64,000 nucleotides of DNA. It comes from Brettanomyces bruxellensis. Taxonomy: Eukaryota; Ascomycota; Pichiomycetes; Pichiales; Pichiaceae. Position numbers and translations under genes: made by a program. Location: assembly GCF_011074885.1 (NCBI RefSeq), contig NC_054684.1, positions 496,001 through 560,000 on the forward strand, given 5' to 3'. The notes beneath the pieces are model-generated. The model saw nothing but the letters and a program-made list of their open reading frames with translations, ran no database searches and was not told the origin of the DNA. Shown one piece after another: positions 52,920 to 63,904 of the stretch (the first letter of the stretch is position 1; every line of letters starts with the position of its first letter).

Positions 52920-53588
52920 ATGAAATTTACAGAGCAACTTCTTGCAAAGCATAGAAAGCATTTCGAGAGGGCAACACAGCATCCACTTGTTAAACAATTA
53001 TGTGCAGGTACCCTCTCGGACAAAATTCTTTGTATATATGTCTCACAGGATCTCAAATACTTTTATGATTGTGGAAAGGCCATGCTTAAAACTGCCTACT
53101 TATGTCCTGATGCAAAAGATGTTGTGACATTTAACAAACAGTTGGGCTTTTTCGCTAATGATGAGCATGATTACTTTGGGGAGACAATTAATTACTGCGT
53201 AAAGCATGATCCATCTTTGAAAAAGTATTTAAAAGCAGATTTTATTCTTCCAGAAGTTAGAAATTATATGGCATATATTAAAAGAATTTCCTCAAGAATT
53301 GATGACTTCAATTATGGACAAATGGTAACATTCATCTGGGCTAACGAAAAGATTTATCTTCAATGGGCCCAAAATGCTCTAAACATACCGGATTCCATCC
53401 CTGAAGATTTACACTGGCGATTTAAGCAATGGATAACTCTTCATAGTGGAAATGCATTTGAACAATGGGTTGAATTCTTGGAAGGTCAGGTGAACAAGTA
53501 CGGTAGAATAAGCGAAATTGAACCAATTTTTCTTAAGGTTACCGATTTAGAATTTGGGTTCTTTGAGGGGTGTTATACATGCAAGTGA
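52920..53588 (+). CDS. TenA-family thiamine-salvage hydrolase, Glu (TenA_E) type
   Basis: A 222-residue stand-alone TenA/THI-4 protein; in S. cerevisiae TenA is only a C-terminal domain of Thi20-type proteins. Recognisable positions are Asp44 (VSQDLKYFY), the acidic cluster ANDEHDYF (79-86) and the C-terminal Glu211 (VTDLEFGFFEG). Classic TenA has a nucleophilic Cys in LxPCxxxY; here the corresponding stretch reads FIWANEKIYLQW with Glu143, as in the TenA_E group typified by plant At3g16990. That group removes the formyl and amino groups from N-formyl-aminopyrimidine breakdown products to recover thiamine pyrimidine. It lies next to the THI7-like transporter. The catalytic class is read from sequence; the substrate is by analogy. 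Confidence 0.85.
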   Translation: MKFTEQLLAKHRKHFERATQHPLVKQLCAGTLSDKILCIYVSQDLKYFYDCGKAMLKTAYLCPDAKDVVTFNKQLGFFANDEHDYFGETINYCVKHDPSLKKYLKADFILPEVRNYMAYIKRISSRIDDFNYGQMVTFIWANEKIYLQWAQNALNIPDSIPEDLHWRFKQWITLHSGNAFEQWVEFLEGQVNKYGRISEIEPIFLKVTDLEFGFFEGCYTCK

Positions 53589-53691
53589 AGGAAATTGATT
53601 CCTATGTATGAACTTTTCATGGGGAAATTTGTTTTCTCAACTTCATTTATAAATATCATTTCTTTCACTGATAGATTTTAAAGTGATCAAG

Positions 53692-53991
53692 TAATAGATG
53701 TATCGACAGTCGCGTCTACGTAATGCTGCACCGCCTTAATAATGCGCAAGAAAAGCTTGTTCATAGGGATTAAAAGTAGCTGAGCATGGGCATTTCCTTT
53801 TTTTATTAAGTTCATTTTACCTTCTTACTTAGTTCTTTTACTTTCATAGTTTTACTTTCTTTAGCCTTAAAAACACGCAATACTAGTTATAACATAAACC
53901 TCATAAAGTAATGGGCGTCACACTTAAATCAAATAACTAAAACATTACAGATCACGTATTATTATAGACGCGACTGTCGACGTATCTATTA
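53692..53991. mobile_element. 300-bp terminal-inverted-repeat element (MITE-like), complete copy C
   Basis: Bounded by 27-bp inverted repeats: left TAATAGATGTATCGACAGTC... (53692-53718) and right ...GACTGTCGACGTATCTATTA (53965-53991), differing at only a few central positions. No coding capacity. Two diverged partial relatives lie at 47531 and 43762. Size, long inverted ends and lack of ORF suggest a miniature inverted-repeat transposable element mobilised by a transposase encoded elsewhere. A solo LTR would have much shorter inverted ends. Confidence 0.78.
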
Positions 53992-55872
53992 TAGATCAAT
54001 ACATATAAACAAAATTCTGATAAATAGATGAAAAGTTACCTGAGCTCCCCCCAATTTCTAAATCATGCTAAATGAATTGAGTATTCAAGATCAGCACCGA
54101 AAATAATAGTATTTAAGAAATTGAAGTACTTTGTTAGGTTACAGTAAGAAGCTTAATGAATTTCCTTGCCGTTGCTTTCTACGTTAGGTCATTCCAGTTT
54201 CCGTCTTCCAACACTTATATGATATGTTGCTCCTAAATTACTTTTTATTAAATTGATAAAAACAGATCAAATCACGCAGCATTTGACGCCGCATTAGCTT
54301 GCTTGGGGGTGAGCTATTGGCCAAAATACTTGTCAAAAATTGGGGAAACTTTGACAGGTTTCAAAAGCGTCTGAAGAGATCTATGAAATATAATTTCTGG
54401 AATAAAAATTGATAAAACAAAACGCATCAGTATGTTGAAAATGCTTCATAAATTGGGACTAAAAGCAGACTCGTGTTTTGATACGTGAGAATAATAGAAG
54501 GACTCTGAAAATATGAAAAAAAAAAAAAAGGAGCTTCAAGGTAGTATAAAAAAGTGAATATTGGGCGTAAAGATATTCATTGCATATATGATTCAGTTTA
54601 AATGTCAAACCTAGAAGAATAAAAATCATTCTCAAGTGACGGAATCACGCCAAACGTTTCTCAGAAAGCTGAACAAGCAGCCTCATTGAGATACGATATT
54701 CTAAGTTACCTATATTTAGTTGTATGTTAGTACACATTCCCATAGTATTGTAGGGTGGCCAAATTCATGGGTCAATCCACTCACTCCATATGAAGTGCTC
54801 ATATATGCTAAGACTGTAAAGTACCTGATATGTCTGTCCCAGTATACACCCAGGAAATTTATGTCTAAGTGTAATGCCAAGCCTTAACCACCCTATACAA
54901 AAGCACAATGACATAAATAAATTGCATTTTCTTTGCGCTAGTCCTAACTAGATCAAGTTCTGCCGTGTTATCTCAGCCATGCCCCAAATATTTCCAGGGA
55001 AAATGGCACCGGCAATGCAAGGAGAAAGATGAGAATCAATTCAAATATTTAAGTTTTCACTTTTCAATCCTTAAATGATGTAAATATTGATAAAATCGTA
55101 AAAGTAATTTAAAAAAAAAAGTTTCCAACCCCAACTCTGAAGCATCTTCTATTGATATTGAACTTCGAAGACTGTTTAAAATGCAATTTTCTTCCACTGG
55201 CACTAATACTGCTCACATCTTGCCTGAATTTTGGAAACTTTTCCTCAAAAAAAGTTTTGATGATTTATCACATTTCAGTAATTAGACTTCTTTTGTGATT
55301 AAAGTAAGCCCCTAAAGTTAGAAGAAAATGGACATTTACACCGTTATATACTTCAAATTTTTTTTCGTTTATCAGATATGAATTGAATTGCATTCTCCGC
55401 GTGGGCATTTGTGCTTTTGAAATTTGAGGAACTGAGTAAAAGCGTGGGATATTTGGATCTGACTCATCTTCAGATAAGATGATGTCCGAAAAAAAAAATT
55501 CGCATTGCTACTTTTTTAACTTTTTCTTTTCATTTTATCATTATTGTTTACAGGAAAAGCAGAAATTGTTCATGCGTTAACTGATTGAGCAGAATTATAC
55601 TTTCGAGCACTTGAGCCGACAATAAAACATAAAGATAGACACTTCAATTGAAATTGCAAAGAGCCTTATATATTTTGCGAAGTAGAACGAACAACACTAC
55701 CACCAGTATATTATAGGTGGCTTTTTGCAGTATATTAAGATCTTTCGCCGAAATGTAAAATTGTTATTATACATTTAAATTAAATAAAAACACAAATCAC
55801 ATTTATAATTTTCAAAAGTAATGCTGGTGATGTTTGTATAGCCCAAAGCTTAAAATGCAAATGTTCACCCCC
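53992..55872. other. Intergenic region without a supported gene
   Basis: About 1.9 kb of AT-rich DNA between the repeat and the 3' end of the first zinc-cluster gene. No ORF of note, no RNA gene recognised. Short A runs occur at 54517-54529. Confidence 0.5.
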
Positions 55873-57966
55873 TTATTGTTGGAAATCGAAGTCAAATGTG
55901 TTGACGTCCATTGAATCAAAATAGTTGAGCCCATTGAACTCATTCGGATTAATTACATTGAGACAATCTTCGTACTCTCCAATACCATAACCCACTATGC
56001 TCTTTTGTGTTAATGTTTCGTCAAACGAGTCCATACTAGGGAGATAACTACATGGACATCCACTTTTGTCCGTAAATTCTTTCTTTCGAGCAGAACTACT
56101 GAGACAACATGCACACCGACGGCATATTATGGTGTCATATTTTTTCGTCTCGGCTAAAGGTAAAGACTTCTGAACTGACTTAACATAGTGATCCCAAATA
56201 TTATTGGAATCATTGACATCGACACCCCATCGTCTCGATAGGGCAAAAAGAATGCATATATCCTTGATTGCGGTGTCCCACACCAATGCACATCCGTTTA
56301 ATGCTTTAATAAACTCGTTAAACCGTACACGAGCACTTTTATGTAGTGTCTTATCCTTGTATGCCAATAGGAAAAGTTCAAAATGCGCACATTGAAAAAT
56401 CAGATACGGAACAAAGTAGGGAGAATTCTCAAATCCAATATGAGTTCTGTATTGCTGAATAATTTTGGAAGCACAATTTGAATGATTAACCATAATTTCA
56501 AGGATCTTTGTGGGATTCTGGACCAAATATGATCTATGAAGGAGCATAATGATAAGATGAAAAGAAAAATGCAAAATAAGAATCCTTCTATCCGTTGTAT
56601 TAGCTCCAATTTGAACTTCACTAGGAAATGAGTTGAAGAGTGCCCTTAAACTATCGAGACCCTGTTTAAGAAGCATTCTTTTGTGTGATTCGTGTAAATA
56701 GTCGGCCTTAAATGAGTATATCTGTTGTGTAATCCTATCATGAATATACCAAAGGCGCGAATGGAGCGAAAATGTGAGCTCGCTGATGTAGCGATCATAA
56801 AGCTTGGGTTCTATAGTACCGTTTGGTGTACATTCTTGACGATTGAGTAATGGAACATAAAATGGCATAGTAATTCGGAAATATTGAATACGACATCCTC
56901 TTCCTAAAGCGGTCGTTAATATACGATCTTGCATCACTATAGACCAGAATAGACTAATTCTAGTAGGCGAAACGCTAACAAGATTGTCAGCCATCAACGA
57001 TAATGGTTGAAAGCCAGCGCTTCTACCGGTTCTAAGATGAAGTCCCATATACTGAGCCTCTGCTGAGCACATTGCATTGTACATCCACGATGAATGTTCA
57101 TCACCTGTTCCAAATTTTATACATGATATAATCAAAAGGGCCTGTAATGTGTTTCGACCAATATGGTCCCTGCATGACCTTAATATATCAGATTCTGCAA
57201 GGTCAAGAAAACTGGCCGAAACGTCCTTTTTTCCCGGAATATATGCAAAAGAATATGCAAATATTGAACAAAGAAGGCAATGCTTATCTAGGTCCGGTGA
57301 TGGATACGGCCAGCTTTCTGCTTCGTTTAATGAGAGCATTGATGTGTAAAAATATGATGCAAAATTAAGCCTAAAAATCGCAAAAAGCCTCTTCCTAAGT
57401 TCTAAAGACATAAAACTCAAATTAAAATTGCTTGTCGGTTCACAGCTAGTATCTGCCATCACGTCAGAGAAAGTGAATGCAGGTGGAATGGTTTTCTGAA
57501 TACTCTGTTTTCCCGAGAGTGGGCCGTAGAATACAGCCCCATCTCCCTCATTTGTGACCCTCCATGCGGTTGAAACAATGTCTTCAAGTGCATCTGTATT
57601 GACCTTGAGGCCCTTTGTGCGTTTGAGTTGAGAAACATCATTGTTTTCTGTTAGTTTTGGGGGACCAGGCAAGTACTCTTGTAAGTCAAAGTCAGCAAGC
57701 TCAGGGCGTGACTTCATCAAACTCAACATATGCTGCTCCAGTGCATCCATCTTCAACTCCAAAAAGTCGATCTCCGCAGAATCATACTTCTTTTTCCGCC
57801 GATCTATCGTAAAATCATATGTGCATTGGGAGCCAACGCCATGCTTTTTGCACATGGAACATGGCTGATTACCATCACATTTGCGCTTCCGTTTTTTGCA
57901 AAAAAGACAAGCAGTTGACTGAAGCTTTGACTTTCTCTGTCTCTTCCCGTGCTTTTCCTTAGCCAT
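55873..57966 (-). CDS. Zn(2)Cys(6) transcription factor
   Basis: A 697-residue fungal zinc-cluster regulator from the ATG at 57966 (the frame opens at GTG 57981). The cluster is canonical: Cys20, 23, 30, 36, 39 and 48 in ACLFCKKRKRKCDG...CSMCKKHG, with strongly basic flanks. A short coiled-coil-like segment (YDSAEIDFLELKMDALEQHML) follows, then a fungal_trans middle homology region with TLQALLIISCIKFGTGDEHSSW and AEAQYMGLHL. The C-terminal part has a cysteine-rich patch (CRRCACCLSS...GCPCSY). Target genes are unknown. Its neighbour at 58315 is a diverged paralogue. A role in controlling the adjacent thiamine genes is conceivable because S. cerevisiae Thi2 is also a zinc-cluster factor, but nothing in the sequence proves it. 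Confidence 0.88.
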   Translation of the reverse strand: MAKEKHGKRQRKSKLQSTACLFCKKRKRKCDGNQPCSMCKKHGVGSQCTYDFTIDRRKKKYDSAEIDFLELKMDALEQHMLSLMKSRPELADFDLQEYLPGPPKLTENNDVSQLKRTKGLKVNTDALEDIVSTAWRVTNEGDGAVFYGPLSGKQSIQKTIPPAFTFSDVMADTSCEPTSNFNLSFMSLELRKRLFAIFRLNFASYFYTSMLSLNEAESWPYPSPDLDKHCLLCSIFAYSFAYIPGKKDVSASFLDLAESDILRSCRDHIGRNTLQALLIISCIKFGTGDEHSSWMYNAMCSAEAQYMGLHLRTGRSAGFQPLSLMADNLVSVSPTRISLFWSIVMQDRILTTALGRGCRIQYFRITMPFYVPLLNRQECTPNGTIEPKLYDRYISELTFSLHSRLWYIHDRITQQIYSFKADYLHESHKRMLLKQGLDSLRALFNSFPSEVQIGANTTDRRILILHFSFHLIIMLLHRSYLVQNPTKILEIMVNHSNCASKIIQQYRTHIGFENSPYFVPYLIFQCAHFELFLLAYKDKTLHKSARVRFNEFIKALNGCALVWDTAIKDICILFALSRRWGVDVNDSNNIWDHYVKSVQKSLPLAETKKYDTIICRRCACCLSSSARKKEFTDKSGCPCSYLPSMDSFDETLTQKSIVGYGIGEYEDCLNVINPNEFNGLNYFDSMDVNTFDFDFQQ

Positions 57967-58314
57967 TGTTAAATCCTTCACTGCTATATACCGAGTTAGC
58001 GATCTTCAAAAGTAGAGAAAGTTATCTTAACTTAATCAAGATCCGCTTCAATAATTTTTAGACTATTATGTAAGGATGTGAGCATCACCCAGTTTCGCTA
58101 AAATCGATCAATGTCAAAAGCAGAGCTTTTTTCTGTAGTGTAGTTACACTATTAGGAGAAAAAAAAATATCTATATAGAGAAATAGGCACTCTATCAAAA
58201 AAAGGTTATACTTAAAAAATATTATACGATTGTTGAAAATAGCACTGGTTTAACAATGCGGAAAGAATGCAAGCAACGAAGTCAATTTCACTGAACATTT
58301 GACTAAACTTCATA
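57967..58314. other. Intergenic between tandem zinc-cluster genes
   Basis: A 348-bp promoter region of the first factor and 3' region of the second, both on the minus strand. Nothing else recognised. Confidence 0.5.
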
Positions 58315-60060
58315 CTAGATATTCAAATCTTTTTCGAAGATATAGCCTCCTCCTTGGCTATTGCCGGATTCCAAACTTTGGATATTTGTATCCTCTTCTG
58401 ATATCGCAGCATTACTACGTCGTAAAAAAATGCCATGATCCTCGGCTAAAGTAAGCAATCTCTGGGCACGACCAGTTGAACGTTTCCAAGATGCCCCGTG
58501 AGCATTCAAGACATCTATGCAACATTGAAGAAGCGGCAAATGGGTTGGGCATACCCGTTTGTTTTGAAAGCATAACACTAAGTGCACAATGCCCGCCATA
58601 TAAATAAGAAAGCCAAAGTATCCGGGTATTTTCAAAATGTATCCGAAATTTAAAAGTAAGTCACACAACTTCGTCAACCGGATTGCTGCAGTAATACATC
58701 TGCTCGTCGCAGCTGTCTCCGAGTGCCCAATAAAGCTCTTCTCAAGAATAATTATACAGGCTTCATAGTTCATCTGGAAGCAGACAGCGTTAAAATTGAA
58801 ATTGCCGTTGCATGTCTGATCATCCACGAGTAATAATCCTGATGGAAAGGCCTCTTTCAACCTTTTCAACGACTCTTCAGCTGTGTGTAGTAATTTTGTT
58901 CTCTCTTGTGTATCACCCAAATCTGATTGAACTGAAAATATTTGATCTGTAAATCGGTCGAGAATGTACCATAATCTTGATGTAGTACTAAAGCATAATT
59001 CCTCTATGTATACATCTCCTTCATCCGGACTATGCTGTACCTTGTAAAATGGCGAAATTATTCGTTTGAAATGAATGCAGGCAGGAACCCCCAAATAGTT
59101 CGTGACAATTCTATCTTGTGTGCAAACAGACCAAAGAACTGCCGATTGATATGAATCTATTTGAGGAGCAAATTTTGCAGCCGATCGGTTGGAGGAATCA
59201 TAAGAAATATGTAAACCCATATGTTGAGTTAAAGAGCACGCCATAGATATAAATAAGTAAGACATTGAGTCAGATCCCCCGCCAAATTCGTAGCATGATA
59301 GAACAAGTAGGGCCTGAATAATGTCTAAATCCAATGTCTGATTAGAGGCTGATATGACAAGGTCAGAGGCATCCTTAATAAGCGACCGGCCCATTTTCCG
59401 TAAATCTTGATCTTTTGAGAAAAGACATCCATATCCACACACTGCAAGCATTAATGATCTGTATGTCGGTTTAAGGGAGGATATAGCTCTTCGCTTACGT
59501 AATAGTGGAACTGCATACTTCAAACAGTATAAGGTATCCGGGCAATTCTCCTCGCAGAGTGTCAACAACTCGTCAGATGATTCCAGATATTTGAAAGAAT
59601 ATGGCATATTTCCTGCTTCATCATAACAATATTCGGTTTCAACTTCCCGTTGTCCTTCGGTATTTGTATTATCATCCTCCTCATCATATCCATCGTCAAT
59701 GTCCATTTCCTCAAATTTCGCCACTAGATTACAGAATCTATTTTGAGCTATTCCAGACTCGCCAGCTTGCTGATCAAAATTCTGAGATTCAGTTTGTTGT
59801 AGACGTACCAACCACTCGGGATCATACTTTCTGATCAAAGTCTCAAGCTTCTTTATTCGTTTTTCAAGATACACAATGTAATCACCATTGTATTTTCTTC
59901 TCCTCCGATCACTCTCAGATGTATAAATGCATGTTCTGTTAGCATGTAAACAGTTAGAGCATAATGGTAATTTCCCATCACAATTTGTGAGTCCCAGAAA
60001 TTTGCATGCAGTGCATACAGTTGAAATACAACTTGCTGATGTTCCCTTCCTTGGGGGCAT
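58315..60060 (-). CDS. Zinc-cluster factor paralogue with atypical cluster
   Basis: A 581-residue protein from the ATG at 60060 (the frame opens at GTG 60174). Cysteines 16, 19, 27, 34, 37 and 44 keep six zinc ligands, but the first loop is one residue too long (CX2CX7C instead of CX2CX6C) and reads KFLGLTN in place of the usual DNA-contacting basic run. Basic residues appear only after the cluster (SDRRRRKYNG), followed by a coiled coil (YLEKRIKKLETLIRKYD). The middle homology region (IIQALLVLSCYEFGGGSDS, LTQHMGLHISYD, SAVLWSVCTQDRI) is clearly related to the neighbour at 55873, showing a tandem duplication. It may have altered or lost DNA binding. Confidence 0.8.
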   Translation of the reverse strand: MPPRKGTSASCISTVCTACKFLGLTNCDGKLPLCSNCLHANRTCIYTSESDRRRRKYNGDYIVYLEKRIKKLETLIRKYDPEWLVRLQQTESQNFDQQAGESGIAQNRFCNLVAKFEEMDIDDGYDEEDDNTNTEGQREVETEYCYDEAGNMPYSFKYLESSDELLTLCEENCPDTLYCLKYAVPLLRKRRAISSLKPTYRSLMLAVCGYGCLFSKDQDLRKMGRSLIKDASDLVISASNQTLDLDIIQALLVLSCYEFGGGSDSMSYLFISMACSLTQHMGLHISYDSSNRSAAKFAPQIDSYQSAVLWSVCTQDRIVTNYLGVPACIHFKRIISPFYKVQHSPDEGDVYIEELCFSTTSRLWYILDRFTDQIFSVQSDLGDTQERTKLLHTAEESLKRLKEAFPSGLLLVDDQTCNGNFNFNAVCFQMNYEACIIILEKSFIGHSETAATSRCITAAIRLTKLCDLLLNFGYILKIPGYFGFLIYMAGIVHLVLCFQNKRVCPTHLPLLQCCIDVLNAHGASWKRSTGRAQRLLTLAEDHGIFLRRSNAAISEEDTNIQSLESGNSQGGGYIFEKDLNI

Positions 60061-60321
60061 TTCTTTTTGCTTTCTGCCTAAGAATACGGTATATTTGACG
60101 AGTGTTTCTGCTAATAAAATCCTTAAACTTTCTTCAATCCAAAAGTAATCATTGCTGAAAATGTTCAGGATCACACTCTACCATGGCAAATTTACGTTCG
60201 ACCGCAAAATATGGAACCACGATCCTATCATAACAGAAAGGAACCGCAAACCAAAAATGTGGAAGAAAAATAAATAAAGTTTATATCTAAGAGTGCTAAA
60301 AAAAATTTATTAACCGATAAC

Positions 60322-60754
60322 TGTTGTTAGTATGTGCTAATATTTGGTTGAGTTACGTAATCTGGAATGTGAATTTGGTGAACGGATGTGATTCTGATTT
60401 GTATGGTGATTGGTCTTTAATACGGATTGAAGAGGAAAGTGAGAAAGGTTAGTTAAACGAAAAGATGGTTGAGAAAAAGGTATTTCTCATTGGTTGATTA
60501 AGTAATCAAACAATGAAAATTAAGGAACTCAGGAAACCATCAGAGAAAAGTTTTTTGTTTATAATTAAGGGCTTTGCCACTTCTGTGCAGATGAAATATG
60601 CATGATGTAAACGGTCATGTGGAATAACGAAGTTAAGCTAGTTATTAAGGGACCAACCTACTGATATTATTTCTACTACATAGGATTAGTATTAGCTGCT
60701 TATTTACGTAATTAGTATATAAAGGAAGCTTTCAATAAATCTCGGATTACAACA
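60322..60754 (+). mobile_element. 5' long terminal repeat of a Ty1/copia element
   Basis: A 433-bp block bounded by TGTTG and CAACA, the usual copia-type LTR ends, with a TATATAAAGG box at 60716-60725 and the gag-like ATG 22 bp past its end. The 3' LTR is outside the window, so the boundaries rest on the terminal motif and position only. No initiator-tRNA primer site was recognised after it. Confidence 0.6.
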
Positions 60755-60776
60755 GATTTCCAATCTTTATTCCAGA

Positions 60777-61361
60777 ATGTCTTTGTCATTTATTGATAGC
60801 AGGGAGAATAGAACTCCACCAACTCAAAGCGAGTGTATTGAGCTCATAAGGATTTTAGAGTTTAATAATGAGGATGTTCAGAAGATCTTCAACACTAAGA
60901 ATTTTACTGAACCGAAAAGGAATTCTCTTTTCTTTATTTTAAAGTTTAAGAGATGGTTTTGTCAGCAGTTGCATGGTGTTAGAACATCAACGACAGAACA
61001 GATTAGGGCGGTTGATATGTTGTTTGATCTGAAGACAGCAGAAGGATTGCCGGTTTAGGCAATCTCGCTTACTTGAAGTAAGGCAGTTAATCTCTTCTTT
61101 GATGGTTATATCAGAGAGTAATTTAGAGGTGTAACTGGTTGGAGTATTATTACGACAATGAATGCTTTGTTGAAAAATATTCAGGGCCCAGGATGCATTA
61201 CCTTTGAAGTGGATGCGTATAACGCATACAAGAATACTACTTCAGGTGAAATTATTGAGATTGTTGAGTTATTACTTTACGATTACAGTGAGCCAATGAT
61301 TTTGGTTAAGGTTGCAAAGATGCTAGGAAAAGATTTGAGAATTTATTCTTCATGGAGCTAA
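60777..61361 (+). pseudogene. Broken Gag region of the copia element
   Basis: Two ATG frames (60777-61058, 93 residues; 61158-61361, 67 residues), separated by about 100 bp with stops, lie where Gag is expected. Neither has a domain I can name. Position between the LTR and the zinc-knuckle frame is the evidence. Confidence 0.55.
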
Positions 61362-61534
61362 GGTTTCTAGGATCTATGCAGGATATGCATTGGGCAGATA
61401 ATGTCAATAACATTAGAATCGTGTTCTATTGTCATAAATGGAGCGCATCCGGAGTTAATGTTAAACTTGAATCGGCTAATAGGATTGTGACCCAAGGTAA
61501 AAAGGGTACAAAAAGGGTAGCCAGATGATTCGAA

Positions 61535-62620
61535 ATGGCATTCAAAAAGGATAAAGAAGATGATTTTTTTTTTTTTTGCCGAAAGAATGGTCACTTCAAA
61601 AAGGAATGTTCAGAGTACAAGAAATGGAAGGCCAGTAAGGCCAAAGAAGGAGTTCAGTCTTACAGTACTGAGGAAACTCATTGTATGGAAGTAATTGAAC
61701 TTTCAGAAGGAACAGTGGGTGAACTCCCTAAGGAAGTTTTCTTGTTGGATTCAGGTGCATCATGTCATTCGGTTACAGACGTGAACATACTTGAAGAGGT
61801 CAGAACTAGTGCTAAGCGGATAAAGACAGCAAACGGAAGTTCTGAAGTTCAACTTGTTGGTACAGCAAGGTGTGGTAATTTAGTCTTAGAAGATGCAATT
61901 TATCTAGAGCACGGTACACATAACTTAGTCTCGTTGTCAAGGCTTTTGAGGAAGGGTTTCAGGATTGTCTGGAATTACGACAAAGCATTGATATACGGAA
62001 GAGATGATAAGGTTGTGACTGTTGCCCATGAACGCAATGGTGTTTACGTCATGGATAATCCCGGTTTGGAATTAGTTCTAGAAGTCAGTGTCTCTTCTAA
62101 GCATAAGGATTTTCTTGCAAGCGTGCATGCCAGTTATGGCCATGCGTCTGTGAACAAGATGTTAAAGATAGTTGAGTCAATTTCGGAAAAGAAATTCTCT
62201 CAGGATCAAATAAGGAAAACTGTACAAGAATGTGAAGTGTGTTTGGGTCAGGTTAATTTGACTCATGGTAAGCAACACTTGGAAGTGGTTAAGAAACCCG
62301 GACACGTTCTTTGTGCAGATGTAATTGGTCCAATTAAGGGAAAGTACGGACTTATTGTTACAGATAAGTTCTCAACTTTCATGATCGGGAAGGTTTTGGA
62401 GTCAAGGTCTGAAGTGTCTCTAAAAACGATCGAAACAGTAAAGGAATTCATTAGCTTATTAAAGCTAGGAGGTTACAGGCCAATCTTCTTGAGGACAGAT
62501 AATGAATTTGCAACTAAAGCTTTAGCCGCGTATTACAGGGATATGGAATTGTTGAACAGTTTAATGCTCAATGTAGTTCTTATCAGAATGGGCGTGCAGA
62601 ACAAAGCGACTGGGATATAG
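61535..62620 (+). pseudogene. Gag zinc knuckle, protease and integrase fragment of the copia element
   Basis: A 361-residue frame with a CCHC-like knuckle (FCRKNGHFKKECSEYKKW, its first cysteine apparently lost next to a poly-T run at 61564-61576), the aspartic protease DSGASCHSV, and the copia integrase HHCC zinc finger (HASYGHASVNKM...CEVCLG). Two of the DDE catalytic positions follow, Asp in CADVIGP and Asp in RTDNEF. A frameshift before 62570 removes the third, and the frame ends soon after. Confidence 0.88.
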
Positions 62621-63334
62621 AGACTAGTATAGAGAGACTCATGAAATGGGCACGGAAGCAAATGGACTTATGGACGGAGGTGTTTCGTCATGTGATCTTT
62701 CTTCACAGCAGTTTAGCATAATGGAAGAAAGATGGTTGTTCATTTGTTGTGCTGGGTTATATTGAGTTGGATTGTCTAAAGGGTATGTTACCTTTTAGAT
62801 ACAGAATCATTTGCAATCACTATAACAGGACCCAGAAGGTGTAAAAGAATAGTATTGAAGGTATCTTTCTAGGTTATTCTGATAAGAAAGTTTATCTGAT
62901 ACGGATTCTAGAGGTTTGTCTACAGCTGTCAAGTGAGAAGATAATCAGGAATTTGGCATTAAAGTAATGTCAAGAAAGTATTCATTTCAGGAAGGCCTCA
63001 GGTGGACTTGAGACCAGATTTGGATAAGGATTACTTGCTCGAAAAGTCGTCAGTTAAAGATGAGGTCCAGCGGGATGTAGATTTCAAACCAATAGAAGGA
63101 GAAAGGAAAAATGCGACAATGCGGTTTTAGAAGTCTCAGGTAAGCTGCAGGACATACTCTGCATAAAGAAACTCCCTTATCTCAAAGTAGAAAGGGATTT
63201 GCAGAGAAAGCAGTGAGACAAGCATTATCGATGTAACATAGTACATGTATCTTAACTAATTCGGGAAGATCCAAAGGATCAATCTATTAGTTACGGAAGG
63301 GAAATATATTGTTCCAGGTACATATAAGGAAGCT

Positions 63335-63904
63335 ATGGAACATAAGGAAGCAGTAAACTGGAAAAAGGCCTGCGATAAGGAAATTCAATCATTCCGGGAA
63401 AGCAATGCATTTGAGGTTGTTCTTAAAAGCTCGATACCGAGAAGGGCTAAGGCCATTGATAGTCGTTGGGTTTATAATGTTAAGAAGGAGCCCGATGGTG
63501 AAAGGTTCAAGGCCAGAATAGTTGCTAAAGGTTCTAAACAGGAGCATGGAATGGACTATACAGAAACTTATGCACCGGTAATGAAGTTGGATAGTTTTAG
63601 GTTTGTCTTGGCATATGCAGCACAGCAGGGCTGGCGGTTAAGACAGTTAGATGCTAAAAACGCATTTTTAAATGGTGATATTGATTGTGAAATCTATCTC
63701 CGGCCACCTCCAGGTGTTCACCTAAAGCATGGAACTGTGTGGAAATTAAGGAAAAGTGTTTACGGACTTAAAGCAAACACCAATTGTATAGTATTAGACA
63801 ATCAGGAAAGTGTTAAAGGAAGGGAAAACCCCTTATTTGCTGCATCTGATAAAGAAGGTTTGAATTATGCATTGAGATGCTTATTCAAAAAGGTTTTCAG
63901 ATGA
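63335..63904 (+). pseudogene. Reverse-transcriptase fragment of the copia element
   Basis: A 189-residue frame with the Ty1/copia RT start (NWKKACDKEIQSF, SRWVYNVKKEPDGERFKARIVAKG, YTETYAPVMKLDSFRFVLAYAAQ, LRQLDAKNAFLNGDI, VYGLK). The sequence then jumps from VYGLK to ASDKEGLNYAL, omitting the segment that contains the catalytic YVDD. A stop follows, and RT resumes in another frame at 63901. Integrase C-terminus and linker between 62620 and 63335 are present only as stop-ridden remnants. Confidence 0.9.

Noticed and set aside
53692..53991. Reading the repeat as a solo LTR
   Set aside because: The inverted ends are 27 bp long and do not have the short TG...CA form, and they differ from the copia LTR at 60322.
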